Positions 8,646 to 17,645 are shown, counted from the stretch's first letter. The stretch: DNA of 30,354 nt from Proteiniphilum sp. (GCA_031255275.1 JAIRSV010000162.1:1-30354), one strand, 5' to 3'. Numbers and translations are program-made. Notes: generated by a model from the letters alone, not told the origin.

Positions 8646-10127
8646 ATGAAAAAGTCTATTTTCCCGTTCATGCTCTGGATGTTTCCCCTGTGGATGTTTT
8701 CCCAGACAGTGACGCTCGACCTGAACCGCAGCATCGAAATAGCGTCCGACAGTTCGCTGCAGGCCTTCCGGGCAAAGAACCTGTATATGGCCAATTACTG
8801 GGAATACCGTTCCTTCAAGGCCGGACGCCTGCCCTCGCTCTCGCTGAGGACGACCCCTCTGCAGTTCAGACGCGATTTTACGCAACGCTATGATTCGGAA
8901 AACAACATTGATGTCTACAGGCGGCAGCAGTCGCTGCACACCTACGGAAATCTCTCGCTGAGTCAGAACTTCGACCTTACGGGAGGTACGTTTTTCATAG
9001 ATTCCGAACTGGGATATATGCACAATTTCGGAGATAACACCTATTCACAGTTCAGCGCCGTACCGCTCCGCATCGGCTATTCTCAGTCACTGTTCGGCTT
9101 CAACGGCTTCAAATGGGAGAAGAGGATAGAACCCCTCAAGTACGAAAAGGCCCGACAGCAGTTCCTCTACACGATGCAGGAAATATCGGAATCGGTCATC
9201 TCCCACTTCTTCTCGCTGGCAATGGCGCAGGTAGAATTTGGCATGGCGCAGGAGAATGTAGCCTCGTCCGACACGCTCTATTACATGGGCGAAAACCGTT
9301 ACAGGATAGCTTCCATATCCCAGTCTGACCTGCTGACGCTGAAACTCAACGCAGTGAATGCACACAATACCCTGCAAAATGCGGAAATAGCCCTGAAGAG
9401 GGCCATGTTCAGCTTCGTCTCCTTTCTCAATATGGACAAGGATACGCACGTGGTGCTCGAATTGCCCGACCGGCCGCAAAATGTGGAGATCTCACCCGAA
9501 ATCGCCCTCCGGTACGCTAAAATGAACAATCCCGACTTTATGGGATTCGACCAGGAGATACTGGAGGCCGAAAGAGAGGTGGACAGGACGGAAAAAAGTT
9601 CCAGTTTCGACGCCAGTTTTTCGGTAAGCGTCGGTTTCAATCAGGTCGCCGACAACTTTGCGGGCGCCTACAAAAGACCCCTTCAGCAGGATGTGGTGAG
9701 CGTCGGACTGACGATACCGATCGTCGACTGGGGCGTGCGCAAGGGGCGTGCGAACATGGCACGCAATAACCTGAATGTGACAAAAATATCCGTCCGGCAG
9801 AAGATGCTCAACCTGGAGCAGGACGTCATCATGACGGTGAATGACTTCAATGTCCGGCAAAACCTCACAAGCAGCGCCGAGGAAGCGCTCGAACTGGCTA
9901 CGATGGCCTATAGCGTGACGAGGGAACGTTTCATCATCGGCAAAACCGATCTCAACAGTCTGATCCTTTCGCAGGAGAGGCAGAACAGGGCGCATCAGAA
10001 CTACATCCTGTCGCTCCGCGACTACTGGCTGAGTTACTACCGGCTGCGAAAGCTGACGCTTTACGACTTCCCGGAACAGGAGGTACTGACCAGGCAGTTT
10101 GACCGGATGGAGGGGATCGGAAATTAG
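8646..10127 (+). CDS. TolC-family outer-membrane efflux protein
   Basis: Outer-membrane channel of the tripartite exporter; 493 residues. The signal peptide covers about residues 1-20, ending FSQ before TVTLDL. The family repeat structure is visible as two OEP halves. The first runs from LNRSIEIASDSSLQAFRAKN through SLSQNFDLTGGTFF. The second begins near SPEIALRYAKMNNPDFMGFD and ends in long coiled helices with the RFIIGKTDLNSLILSQ motif typical of these proteins. The gene lies between the two RND permease genes and shares the strand and spacing of the unit. It presumably docks onto the adaptor encoded upstream and serves both permeases; that sharing is inference. Confidence 0.9.
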   Translation: MKKSIFPFMLWMFPLWMFSQTVTLDLNRSIEIASDSSLQAFRAKNLYMANYWEYRSFKAGRLPSLSLRTTPLQFRRDFTQRYDSENNIDVYRRQQSLHTYGNLSLSQNFDLTGGTFFIDSELGYMHNFGDNTYSQFSAVPLRIGYSQSLFGFNGFKWEKRIEPLKYEKARQQFLYTMQEISESVISHFFSLAMAQVEFGMAQENVASSDTLYYMGENRYRIASISQSDLLTLKLNAVNAHNTLQNAEIALKRAMFSFVSFLNMDKDTHVVLELPDRPQNVEISPEIALRYAKMNNPDFMGFDQEILEAEREVDRTEKSSSFDASFSVSVGFNQVADNFAGAYKRPLQQDVVSVGLTIPIVDWGVRKGRANMARNNLNVTKISVRQKMLNLEQDVIMTVNDFNVRQNLTSSAEEALELATMAYSVTRERFIIGKTDLNSLILSQERQNRAHQNYILSLRDYWLSYYRLRKLTLYDFPEQEVLTRQFDRMEGIGN

Positions 10128-10172
10128 AAAAAAAGTGGCAACCGGGGCGTTAAAATAGATGGTATATATTGT

Positions 10173-13100
10173 ATGCAGGATAAGAAGTATAATGAATTGA
10201 CATATCCGGAAAGGGAGACGGTAAAAGGACGCTATTCCTCCTTCTCCGTCATAGTAGTCTTTGTCTGTCTGCTTGTGACGGGCGCAATTCTGGCGCCGCA
10301 ACTGTCCGTAAAGCTCAACCCTTCCCAAAAATATCCGGAAGTGAATATCTCCTTCAACATGTGGGGGCAGTCGGCACGGGTGATCGAAACGGAGGTAACT
10401 TCCCGGCTCGAAGCGATGCTTATGCGCATAAGCGGCGTACAGGATATAAGTTCCTATTCGTCCAACGGATACGGCAGCATCACGGTGCGGCTCTCCGGAC
10501 ATGTGAACCCGGATATGGCCCGGTTCGAAATATCCACCGTCATCCGTCAGGTATGGCCCTCCCTTCCGCCTGGAGTCAGCTATCCCTCCCTCCGGATGTC
10601 GGGGACGACGGAGGAGGCGACTCAGCCCTTCATCCGTTACACGATAAACGCACCGGTCTCCCCGACCGTCATACAGGAGTATGTGGAGAACAGCATAAAA
10701 ACAAAGCTCTCGGTGCTGAAAGGCGTCGACCGCGTCGACGTGAGCGGCGCCGGACGGATGACTTACAGGCTGAAGTATGACTTCGTCCGGCTGCAGAAGT
10801 ACAAAGTATCTCTCGATGACATCCGGTCGGCCCTGCGCGGATACCTCCACAGGGAATTTCTCGGGACGGGCAGAATACATGACGAAGAGGGACGGGAACA
10901 GTGGATACGCATAGCCCTTGTTTCCGGTAACGCGGGACAGCCGTTCGACCCTTCCCTCATCCAGGTGAAAAACCTCGACGGTACCATTCTCTACCTCGAT
11001 CAGCTGGTGGAGACCAGCCTCGAAGAGGAGGAATCCTCCAGCTATTTCAGGATAAACGGGCTTAACTCCATTTACCTCTCCGTGACGGCCGAAGATGCGG
11101 CAAACCAGCTGGACATGAGCCGGCAGGTGCAGCAAATGATGAGGGAACTCGAACAGACGATGCCTCCCGACTACGAACTGCACCTCTCTTACGACGCCGG
11201 CGAGTATATCAAGGCCGAAATGGACAAGATCTATTTCCGTTCGGGACTCACCGTCCTGATCCTTCTGTGCTTCGTGCTGCTCATCTACCGCAATCTGAAA
11301 TACTCATTCCTCATCCTCTTCTCCCTGGCGGCAAACATCCTGATCGCGGCCATTTTCTACTATCTGCTCAAGGTCGAACTGCAAATGTTTTCCCTGGCCG
11401 GACTGACCATCTCGCTGACGCTGATCATCGACAATGCCATCATAATGTCTGACCAGATTATCCGGCGGGGGAACAGAAATGCCTTTCCGGCCATTCTCGC
11501 AGCCACCGCTACGACCATCGGTTCGCTCATCATCATCTTCTTTATGGACGAGGGCATAAGGCTCAACCTGCTCGATTTTGCATGGGTTCTTATCATCAAC
11601 CTTACGGTGTCGCTGTTCATCGCCATCTTTCTGGTGCCGGCCCTGATTGAAAAGCTCAACATCAAAAGAGGGGGGAACGGCAACAGGCGCCGTCGCCGCG
11701 GCAGCAGACTGCCCCGTTTCCTCCGCATCCTCCACTTCCTCCGGGGCAAAAGGTCGCTGGTGATATTCAACCGCGTATACGAAAAGATTATATTCTTCAT
11801 GCACCGCCAGCGAAAATGGTTTGTCGCCGCACTCATACTGGCCTTCGGACTGCCCGTCTTCCTTCTTCCCGAGAAGATAGAGAAAGATTCGGAAAGAGAT
11901 TTCTTCACGGTGGTCGAGGCCGGCGAACAGGATTTCTGGAGAGAGCTGTATAACAAAACGTTCGGCTCCCAGTTCTATAAGGAGAAGATAAAACCCGTGT
12001 CGGACGTTGCGCTCGGCGGGACGATGCGCCTCTTTGCGCAAAAGGTGCGCAACGGCTCCTACTCTTCCGGAGAACGCAGCGAAACCTCCCTCAACGTGGC
12101 CGCCACCCTGCCCAACGGCTCTACCCGCGAACAGATGAATGCGCTGATCATGAGGATGGAGAATTACATAAGACAGTATCCCGAGGTGAGACAGTTCGAA
12201 ACCCGGATCGAGAGCGGACAGAGGGCTAGCATACGCATACTCTTCGTGAAGAAGCACCAGCGCAGTTCGTTTCCCCACATGCTCAGATCCAAACTCATCA
12301 GCAAAGCCCTTGAGCTGGGCGGCGGCAGCTGGCGCATCTACGGGTTGGGCGACGGTTTCAACAACGAAGTCAAAGAGCAGGCCGGTTCCAGCCGCATCAA
12401 GCTCCTGGGATACGGCTATGACGACCTCCACGCCCTGGCGCTGGCCGTGAGAGACTCTCTGCTGCAGCACCGCAGGATAAAGGAGGTGACGATCGACTCC
12501 AAATTCAGCTGGTACAAGAGCGACTATATGGAATACGTTTTCGATCTGGACAAAGAACGCCTGGCGCAGGAAAATATCCTTCCGGCAGACCTTTTCCATT
12601 CGCTGACGCCGATGTTCGAAAAAAACGCCCATGCGGCAGACTGGATCAGCCACAGTCGCGTGGAACCCGTACAGCTTTTTTCGGAACAGACCGGCAAACT
12701 GGATATATGGAATCTGGAAAACTATCCCGGAAAGACGGGAGACAGGGGTTACAAACTCACCGGAATAGCCGCGATCGAAAAGGCACAAGTCCCGCAGGAC
12801 ATTGCTAAGGAAAATCAGGAATACCGCCTCTGCCTGCAGTACGAATACATCGGCAGCCACCAGCAGTCCTGGAGCGTGAAGGAACAGGTCATCAAAACCT
12901 TCAACCGCACGGCACCCCTGGGATACAGGGCGCAAAGCGAACTGGGCATATACTGGTGGGGTGAAGAAGGCTCCACCCAATACTGGCTGCTCTTCCTGAT
13001 AATCGCCGTGATATTCCTCACCGCAAGCATCCTGTTCAACTCCCTGAAGCTGCCGCTGGTCATCATCTTCATCATCCCCATCTCCTTCATCGGCATCTTC

Positions 13101-13484
13101 CTCACATTCTACCTGTTCGGGCTGAACTTCGACCAGGGAGGCTTTGCCGCCTTTGTCCTTCTGTCCGGAATCTCCGTCAACGCGAATATCTACGTGCTGA
13201 ACGAATACAGCAACATCCGCAAGGCCTGCCCCCGGATAACGCCGATAAAAGCATACATCAAAGCCTGGAATGTAAAGGTACGTCCGATATTCCTGACCGT
13301 TGTATCCACCATCCTCGGCTTTATTCCCTTCATGGCAGGCGAGTACAGAGAAGCATTCTGGTTCCCGCTGGCGGCCGGGACGACAGGTGGGCTTATCCTC
13401 TCCTTCTTGGCACTGTTCGTATTCCTGCCCCTGTTTATGGGTGTAGGCAAAAAAGTAACTAACTATTTTTCAGGCTCAAAATGA
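10173..13484 (+). CDS. RND efflux permease, second copy
   Basis: A second RND pump of 1103 residues, clearly different in sequence from the one at 5199-8276 and longer. The N-terminal cytoplasmic extension (about 1-24) is polar, and TM1 follows at about 25-45. TM4 has the relay motif LTLIIDNAIIMSD with Asp420-Asn421, again Asp-Asn. A basic cytoplasmic linker with an arginine run (about 503-515) separates the two halves. The C-terminal block contains SGISVNANIYVLNEYSN in the TM10 position. The stop overlaps the start of the following propeller gene as ATGA. Two permeases with one adaptor and one channel recall heteromeric RND pumps such as MdtBC, but whether these two co-assemble is not shown by sequence. 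A partial relic of a close relative lies at 14657. Confidence 0.92.
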   Translation: MQDKKYNELTYPERETVKGRYSSFSVIVVFVCLLVTGAILAPQLSVKLNPSQKYPEVNISFNMWGQSARVIETEVTSRLEAMLMRISGVQDISSYSSNGYGSITVRLSGHVNPDMARFEISTVIRQVWPSLPPGVSYPSLRMSGTTEEATQPFIRYTINAPVSPTVIQEYVENSIKTKLSVLKGVDRVDVSGAGRMTYRLKYDFVRLQKYKVSLDDIRSALRGYLHREFLGTGRIHDEEGREQWIRIALVSGNAGQPFDPSLIQVKNLDGTILYLDQLVETSLEEEESSSYFRINGLNSIYLSVTAEDAANQLDMSRQVQQMMRELEQTMPPDYELHLSYDAGEYIKAEMDKIYFRSGLTVLILLCFVLLIYRNLKYSFLILFSLAANILIAAIFYYLLKVELQMFSLAGLTISLTLIIDNAIIMSDQIIRRGNRNAFPAILAATATTIGSLIIIFFMDEGIRLNLLDFAWVLIINLTVSLFIAIFLVPALIEKLNIKRGGNGNRRRRRGSRLPRFLRILHFLRGKRSLVIFNRVYEKIIFFMHRQRKWFVAALILAFGLPVFLLPEKIEKDSERDFFTVVEAGEQDFWRELYNKTFGSQFYKEKIKPVSDVALGGTMRLFAQKVRNGSYSSGERSETSLNVAATLPNGSTREQMNALIMRMENYIRQYPEVRQFETRIESGQRASIRILFVKKHQRSSFPHMLRSKLISKALELGGGSWRIYGLGDGFNNEVKEQAGSSRIKLLGYGYDDLHALALAVRDSLLQHRRIKEVTIDSKFSWYKSDYMEYVFDLDKERLAQENILPADLFHSLTPMFEKNAHAADWISHSRVEPVQLFSEQTGKLDIWNLENYPGKTGDRGYKLTGIAAIEKAQVPQDIAKENQEYRLCLQYEYIGSHQQSWSVKEQVIKTFNRTAPLGYRAQSELGIYWWGEEGSTQYWLLFLIIAVIFLTASILFNSLKLPLVIIFIIPISFIGIFLTFYLFGLNFDQGGFAAFVLLSGISVNANIYVLNEYSNIRKACPRITPIKAYIKAWNVKVRPIFLTVVSTILGFIPFMAGEYREAFWFPLAAGTTGGLILSFLALFVFLPLFMGVGKKVTNYFSGSK

Positions 13485-14560
13485 AGAATTTACTATACAT
13501 CATATTTATAGTATTTTTGTCTATATCCTGTCAGCAACAACATTCGAGAGAAGGTGCGATATATTTGGGAGCGACCGAACAATCTATGCCTTTAGACTCA
13601 TTGTTTTCAGGTATAAATTTGATATATATGGAAGAATCTGATAGTTTTTTTATGGGAGCTATAAACAAGATAATAAAAAATGAATCTGTATACTATTTAC
13701 TAGATTCGGAAAAATCCAAGTCCATCTTCGCGTATAATGACCATGGCAACTACATTGCTAAATATTATGCCCGTGGAGGGGGGCCAAGGGAATATGCTTC
13801 CATACTGGATTTTGATATAGATACCATTAGGGATGAAATAGTAATTTTATGTGCTCCTTCCAAATTAATCATTACCGACCTCCGGTTATCCTTTAAAGAA
13901 GAGGTATCATTAAACGGTGATTATTATGACAGAATGGTTATCGTTGAAGACAATATATTTTTATTCAGTTACTATAATGAAATAATTGGGAAATATGACA
14001 GAAATGGTAAGTTGGTGAATAAAACACACATTCCGAACAAATTGATAAAGGGTAATATATTTCATCCTCAGCCTGTTTTCTACAAGATGTCCGATAAGTG
14101 CCTGATGCAATCTCCGGGAGATGATCTCATATATAAAGAAGAAAATGGAGAATGGATTGAATATCTATATTTAGATTATGAGAATAGAATCGGTTCAATG
14201 AAACTTTACACTCAAACAAATGAGGAAGAAATAACTTTTGAGGATAAAATCTCAAATCCCCTGCCTTATATCAAATATTTTTTTGAGTACGGAGAAAAAG
14301 AATATTTCGTATATCTATTGGGGGTCCTGCATTATTTAAGTGACCGGGAGAATAACTTTCTCTTTTCCGAATTACCCGGAAGATCATTTAATTATCATAA
14401 AGGGCATCTTTATGCATGGGAATATCTTTCAAATTTCAATTTAGAGAATCCCGTTCACAATCAGCAACTGCGTAATATTGAAATTAAAACTTCCGGATCA
14501 AAACAAATCAATGAATTAGGTGATGGTATCTTGCTTATAGATTATGTTTTTAATAAATAA
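13481..14560 (+). CDS. 6-bladed beta-propeller lipoprotein, AT-rich
   Basis: Lipoprotein of 359 residues with signal MKNLLYIIFIVFLSISC (acylated Cys17). The family turn motif appears as YARGGGPREYASILDFDID, followed by alternating beta strands and a terminal strand GDGILLIDYVFNK. It starts inside the stop of the second RND permease (ATGA), implying coupled translation. Its base composition is strikingly unlike its neighbour: the 60 bases from 13621 contain 14 G or C, against 39 in the 60 bases from 12061 of the RND gene. This suggests recent acquisition or very different constraints. A relic of RND sequence lies about 100 bases past its stop, so the gene may have arrived by a recombination that duplicated RND sequence (inference). 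Function is unknown. Confidence 0.75.
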   Translation: MKNLLYIIFIVFLSISCQQQHSREGAIYLGATEQSMPLDSLFSGINLIYMEESDSFFMGAINKIIKNESVYYLLDSEKSKSIFAYNDHGNYIAKYYARGGGPREYASILDFDIDTIRDEIVILCAPSKLIITDLRLSFKEEVSLNGDYYDRMVIVEDNIFLFSYYNEIIGKYDRNGKLVNKTHIPNKLIKGNIFHPQPVFYKMSDKCLMQSPGDDLIYKEENGEWIEYLYLDYENRIGSMKLYTQTNEEEITFEDKISNPLPYIKYFFEYGEKEYFVYLLGVLHYLSDRENNFLFSELPGRSFNYHKGHLYAWEYLSNFNLENPVHNQQLRNIEIKTSGSKQINELGDGILLIDYVFNK

Positions 14561-14656
14561 AGCACACCATGTGTCTGCTCAATCCGCTGAAAATCATTAA
14601 CTCGAAAGAATAATCCCCATTGTTTTTCCAGTATGATTCCCGGCGAGAAAGAGCTT

Positions 14657-14856
14657 AGACCGGATCAGCCACAGTCGCGTGGAACCCGTACAGCTTTTTT
14701 CGGAACAGACCGGCAAGCTGGATATATGGAATCTGGAAAACTATCCCGGAAAAACGGGTGACAGGGGCTACAAGCTCACCGGAATAGCTGCGATCGAAAA
14801 AGCACAAGTTCCGCAGGACATTGCTAAGGGAAAATCAGGAATACCGCCTCTGCCTG
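14657..14856 (+). pseudogene. RND permease gene fragment
   Basis: These 200 bases align with 12638-12836 of the second RND permease gene. I count nine substitutions and one inserted G (in the gctaagg stretch near 14829). Eight substitutions fall at third positions and leave the amino acid unchanged; one changes Trp to Arg at the fragment's left edge. The extra base breaks the frame. No ends of an RND gene flank it. The silent pattern says the fragment diverged while still under protein-level selection, then was cut down. The short GTG-started frame at 14679 is part of this relic and is not a gene. Confidence 0.85.
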
Positions 14857-14942
14857 ACAGGTGACGGAACATCCTCCGCTGCGGGAATACCGGAGGCGCA
14901 AATACGGGAACCGTTGAGGCGCAAACAATGAAACTTTTTTTA

Positions 14943-14950
14943 TATCTTTG
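14943..14950 (+). promoter_or_regulatory. Bacteroidota -7 box (TATCTTTG)
   Basis: TATCTTTG matches the TAnnTTTG -7 consensus of the primary Bacteroidota sigma factor and sits about 95 bases before the DUF3078-type start. The expected TTTG at -33 is not present; the nearest TTG (14914-14916) is too far away. The box lies downstream of an alternative in-frame ATG at 14928, which favours the later start at 15045. Confidence 0.5.
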
Positions 14951-15044
14951 CCCGCTGAAGCGAAGTGCGGACAAAAGTTCAATTTCAGAGGCGCCGCCGG
15001 TGACAGCGGAAACAGTATCAATCCCTTTTAATCCGAAATGTTAT

Positions 15045-16526
15045 ATGAATCGAATAATTCTCCCCCTTTTGATAATAACCCTCAGTCCGTTCGGAAGAAC
15101 AGTTGCATCAGCGGTCGAGAACATAACCGTCGCGGGACGGGATTCCGTACAGGTGTCAGACAGCCTGACTCTGTTTCACGACATCACTGACATTCCGAAT
15201 TTCCTGCCCGACGGCGTCAGACACGCTCCGCAGAAAAGTCCGCACCCTCACTGTGCAAACCCGCTCGACTCCCTCTACACCCGAAAGGAAAACGGTACGC
15301 TGCTGCTCCCTTACCGGTTCAGCAGCTTTGACTCGATGAACGGACTCACGTTTCGCGACACGCTGTTTTATGACCCGCTCTTCCTTCCGATGATATTTAC
15401 GGGAGAGATCCTTCCGTACGAACTTCCGCTCTATTCCCCGGACGAGAAGCACGACGCCCTGACGCTGATTCCACGCGAAGAGACCTTTGCCCCCCGACTG
15501 GATCACTTTGACTTCGTACGTGCCGTACGCCGGGATTATTACATGAAGTATCCCGACAGAATCAGATACTCCGTAGCGAGTTTCGATTCAATCCCCCACC
15601 TGGAGACCGAAGACCTGATTGTGAAAGATATATTCAACCCCTTCCGCGAACTGATCAGAACCGAAGCTGCCTATTCGCTGAAGGCGCCCGGCGTCGAAGG
15701 CGCCACTATCCGCAAAAAATACTGGATGCGCTCCGGCGAACATTCCTTTCAGTTCGCGCAGAACACATTCTCGGACAACTGGCACAAGGGTGGCACCAAT
15801 AACCTGAACTTCAACAGTTACCATCAGTTCAGGGCCAACTACAAGAAAGACAAAATGAGATTCAACAATACGCTCGAATGGCGCCTCTCCGTATTCAACG
15901 CTCCCGACGATTCACTGAGGGAATACCGTATCGGTAACGACCTTATCCGCTATTACGGCGACTTCGGCGTAGACGCCTTTCTCAAAGGATGGTCATACTC
16001 CATGAACCTGGAGGCAAAATCACAAATGCTCAATGCCTATCCCGCCAATTCCAGAAAGATACTCTCCTCATTCCTCTCCCCCCTCTACGTGAACGCTGGC
16101 GTAGGGCTGAAGTATACACTCGACAAACCCTCGAGCAGAGTCCGGCACCGCAGGGCGCGGCTGGAAGTGTCGATGGCTCCCATCTCCCTCAATTATAAAC
16201 ACGTGCAAAGCGATTCCGTGGAAGTAAAGCGATTCGGTATCCCCGAAGACAAAAAAGGTCTTTTGGACATAGGCAGCACCCTCACGGCCATATTCAAATA
16301 TGACATAACGAGGTATGTCGCCTGGAACTCAACCCTGACGTACTTCACCAGTTACGAGAAAATTATTTCCGGATTCGAGAATATCGTAGACCTGGCGCTG
16401 AGCAACGCCTTTTCCACCCGAATATATGTAAATGTGAGATTTGATGACGGCGTTCCCGCCGATCCCAAGCTCAAGTACTGGCAGTTGAGCCACACACTCA
16501 GCTTTGGGCTGAACTACAAGTGGTGA
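15045..16526 (+). CDS. DUF3078-type outer-membrane beta-barrel protein
   Basis: Predicted exported protein of 493 residues. I use ATG 15045 because it opens a clean signal peptide (MNRIILPLLIITLSPFGRTVASA) and lies after a -7 promoter box; the frame is open further up to 14928, but that stretch is not signal-like. The C-terminal half (about 250-493) has the DUF3078-like pattern: FSDNWHKGGTNNLNFNSYHQF, repeated aromatic-rich strands of about ten residues, and a final strand SHTLSFGLNYKW ending in Trp, as in outer-membrane barrels. The N-terminal half is rich in proline and charged residues and I cannot assign it. It is transcribed alone and convergent with fmt. Its function is unknown; adjacency to the efflux operon does not prove a link. 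Confidence 0.75.
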   Translation: MNRIILPLLIITLSPFGRTVASAVENITVAGRDSVQVSDSLTLFHDITDIPNFLPDGVRHAPQKSPHPHCANPLDSLYTRKENGTLLLPYRFSSFDSMNGLTFRDTLFYDPLFLPMIFTGEILPYELPLYSPDEKHDALTLIPREETFAPRLDHFDFVRAVRRDYYMKYPDRIRYSVASFDSIPHLETEDLIVKDIFNPFRELIRTEAAYSLKAPGVEGATIRKKYWMRSGEHSFQFAQNTFSDNWHKGGTNNLNFNSYHQFRANYKKDKMRFNNTLEWRLSVFNAPDDSLREYRIGNDLIRYYGDFGVDAFLKGWSYSMNLEAKSQMLNAYPANSRKILSSFLSPLYVNAGVGLKYTLDKPSSRVRHRRARLEVSMAPISLNYKHVQSDSVEVKRFGIPEDKKGLLDIGSTLTAIFKYDITRYVAWNSTLTYFTSYEKIISGFENIVDLALSNAFSTRIYVNVRFDDGVPADPKLKYWQLSHTLSFGLNYKW

Positions 16527-16615
16527 CCGGCGACGCCGGCAAGGGAGGGTCTGCTGCAGAGACGGATGGGAACTTTTGCCTGACATCCCCTCCTCCCCGG
16601 CTGCGCACCGCGCGT

Positions 16616-17590
16616 TCAGCGAAAATGCGCCCCGTCCGGGAAACTGAATCCATTCAGAAAATCAGGAACGCACAACCTCCTTTTCCCCGTCTGTCGCAAT
16701 TCTCTGATCCGCAGAAATCCGTCTTTGGCAGCCACATGAAGATACGTTTTATTATCAGTGCTGATGCATCCGGGACTCAGACTGTGCACCGCGCCGAGCG
16801 GTTCGCCCGCAAAGAGCTTGAACCGGATTCTTTCCCCCTCCCCGCCGGACGACAACTCCGTCCATGCCGCCGGATACGGCGACAGGCCGCGTACCAGATT
16901 GTATACCTCCCGTACTGGTCTGCTCCAGTCGATCCGGCAGTCATTCCCGAATATTTTGGGAGCCAGCTTCAGTATCCCGTCCCCCTCAGAGAGTTCGTCC
17001 TGAGACACGGGACTGACGCTTCCTTTCGATATGGCTTCCACCGTCCTTATCACCAGTTGCGCCCCCATCACCATCAGCCTGTCATGCAGCGTTTCCGCGT
17101 TATCCATATCGCTGATCGGCGTCCTCTCCCGAAAGAGGACTTCGCCGGTATCTATCTCGTGTGAGAGGAAAAAGGTGGTAACCCCTGTCTCCCTTTCCCC
17201 GTTCATAATAGCCCGGTTGATCGGGGCTGCTCCCCGGTACTGCGGCAGAAGGGAGGCGTGGAGATTGAAGGTGCCGAGGGGGGGCATACTCCATACCGCT
17301 TCGGGTAACATGCGGAAGGCTACCACGATTTGCAGATCTGCCTTCAGCCGATTCAGATTCTCCAGAAAACCCTCATCCCTCAGCTTCTCCGGCTGCAGGA
17401 CGGTGAGACCACGCTGAAGTGCATACTGCTTCACGGGCGAAAACTGCAACCGGTAACCTCTGCCGGCCGGCTTGTCGGGCATGGTGACAACGCCTGCTAT
17501 GTTATATCCGTTTTCCACAAGCGCCTTCAGCGACTCCACGGCAAATGCCGGAGTCCCCATGAAAAGTATACGTAACGATTTTTTATTCAT
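16616..17590 (-). CDS. fmt: Methionyl-tRNA formyltransferase
   Basis: Transfers a formyl group from 10-formyl-tetrahydrofolate to initiator Met-tRNA; 324 residues, normal for the family. The Rossmann-type N-terminal domain (about 1-205) begins RILFMGTPAFAV. It carries the active-site set Asn109, His111 (NLHASLLPQYRGAAPI) and Asp147 (HEIDTGE). The C-terminal OB-fold-like domain follows (about 210-315), including RIDWSRPVREVYNLVRGLSPYP. It is the last gene of the leftward recR operon, 55 bases after the ClC gene. That gap holds a caattgttaatta-type AT-rich spacer but no clear promoter. def, often fmt's neighbour in other phyla, is absent here. Confidence 0.96.
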   Translation of the reverse strand: MNKKSLRILFMGTPAFAVESLKALVENGYNIAGVVTMPDKPAGRGYRLQFSPVKQYALQRGLTVLQPEKLRDEGFLENLNRLKADLQIVVAFRMLPEAVWSMPPLGTFNLHASLLPQYRGAAPINRAIMNGERETGVTTFFLSHEIDTGEVLFRERTPISDMDNAETLHDRLMVMGAQLVIRTVEAISKGSVSPVSQDELSEGDGILKLAPKIFGNDCRIDWSRPVREVYNLVRGLSPYPAAWTELSSGGEGERIRFKLFAGEPLGAVHSLSPGCISTDNKTYLHVAAKDGFLRIRELRQTGKRRLCVPDFLNGFSFPDGAHFR

Positions 17591-17645
17591 CCATTGTCAA
17601 TTGTTAATTACAGCATTACATTCGTTATTCCGGTCACCCGGTCAC

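Noticed and set aside
9492..11183. 563-codon minus-strand frame across the TolC and second RND genes
   Set aside because: It is antisense to two strongly recognisable genes and the gap between them. It has no recognisable domain and is a by-product of GC-rich codon use.
11304..12980. 558-codon minus-strand frame inside the second RND gene
   Set aside because: It is fully antisense to a clear RND permease and its composition is not protein-like.
14679..14864. 61-codon frame after the second propeller gene
   Set aside because: It is the surviving frame of the RND relic and is cut by a frameshift; it is not an independent gene.
16527..16539. Small ccggc/gccgg hairpin right after the DUF3078-type stop as a terminator
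   Set aside because: The stem is 5 bases and no T run follows. The 89-base convergent gap holds no better candidate.
16520..17164. Plus-strand frame of 214 codons overlapping fmt
   Set aside because: It is antisense to fmt, whose active-site motifs are intact on the minus strand.
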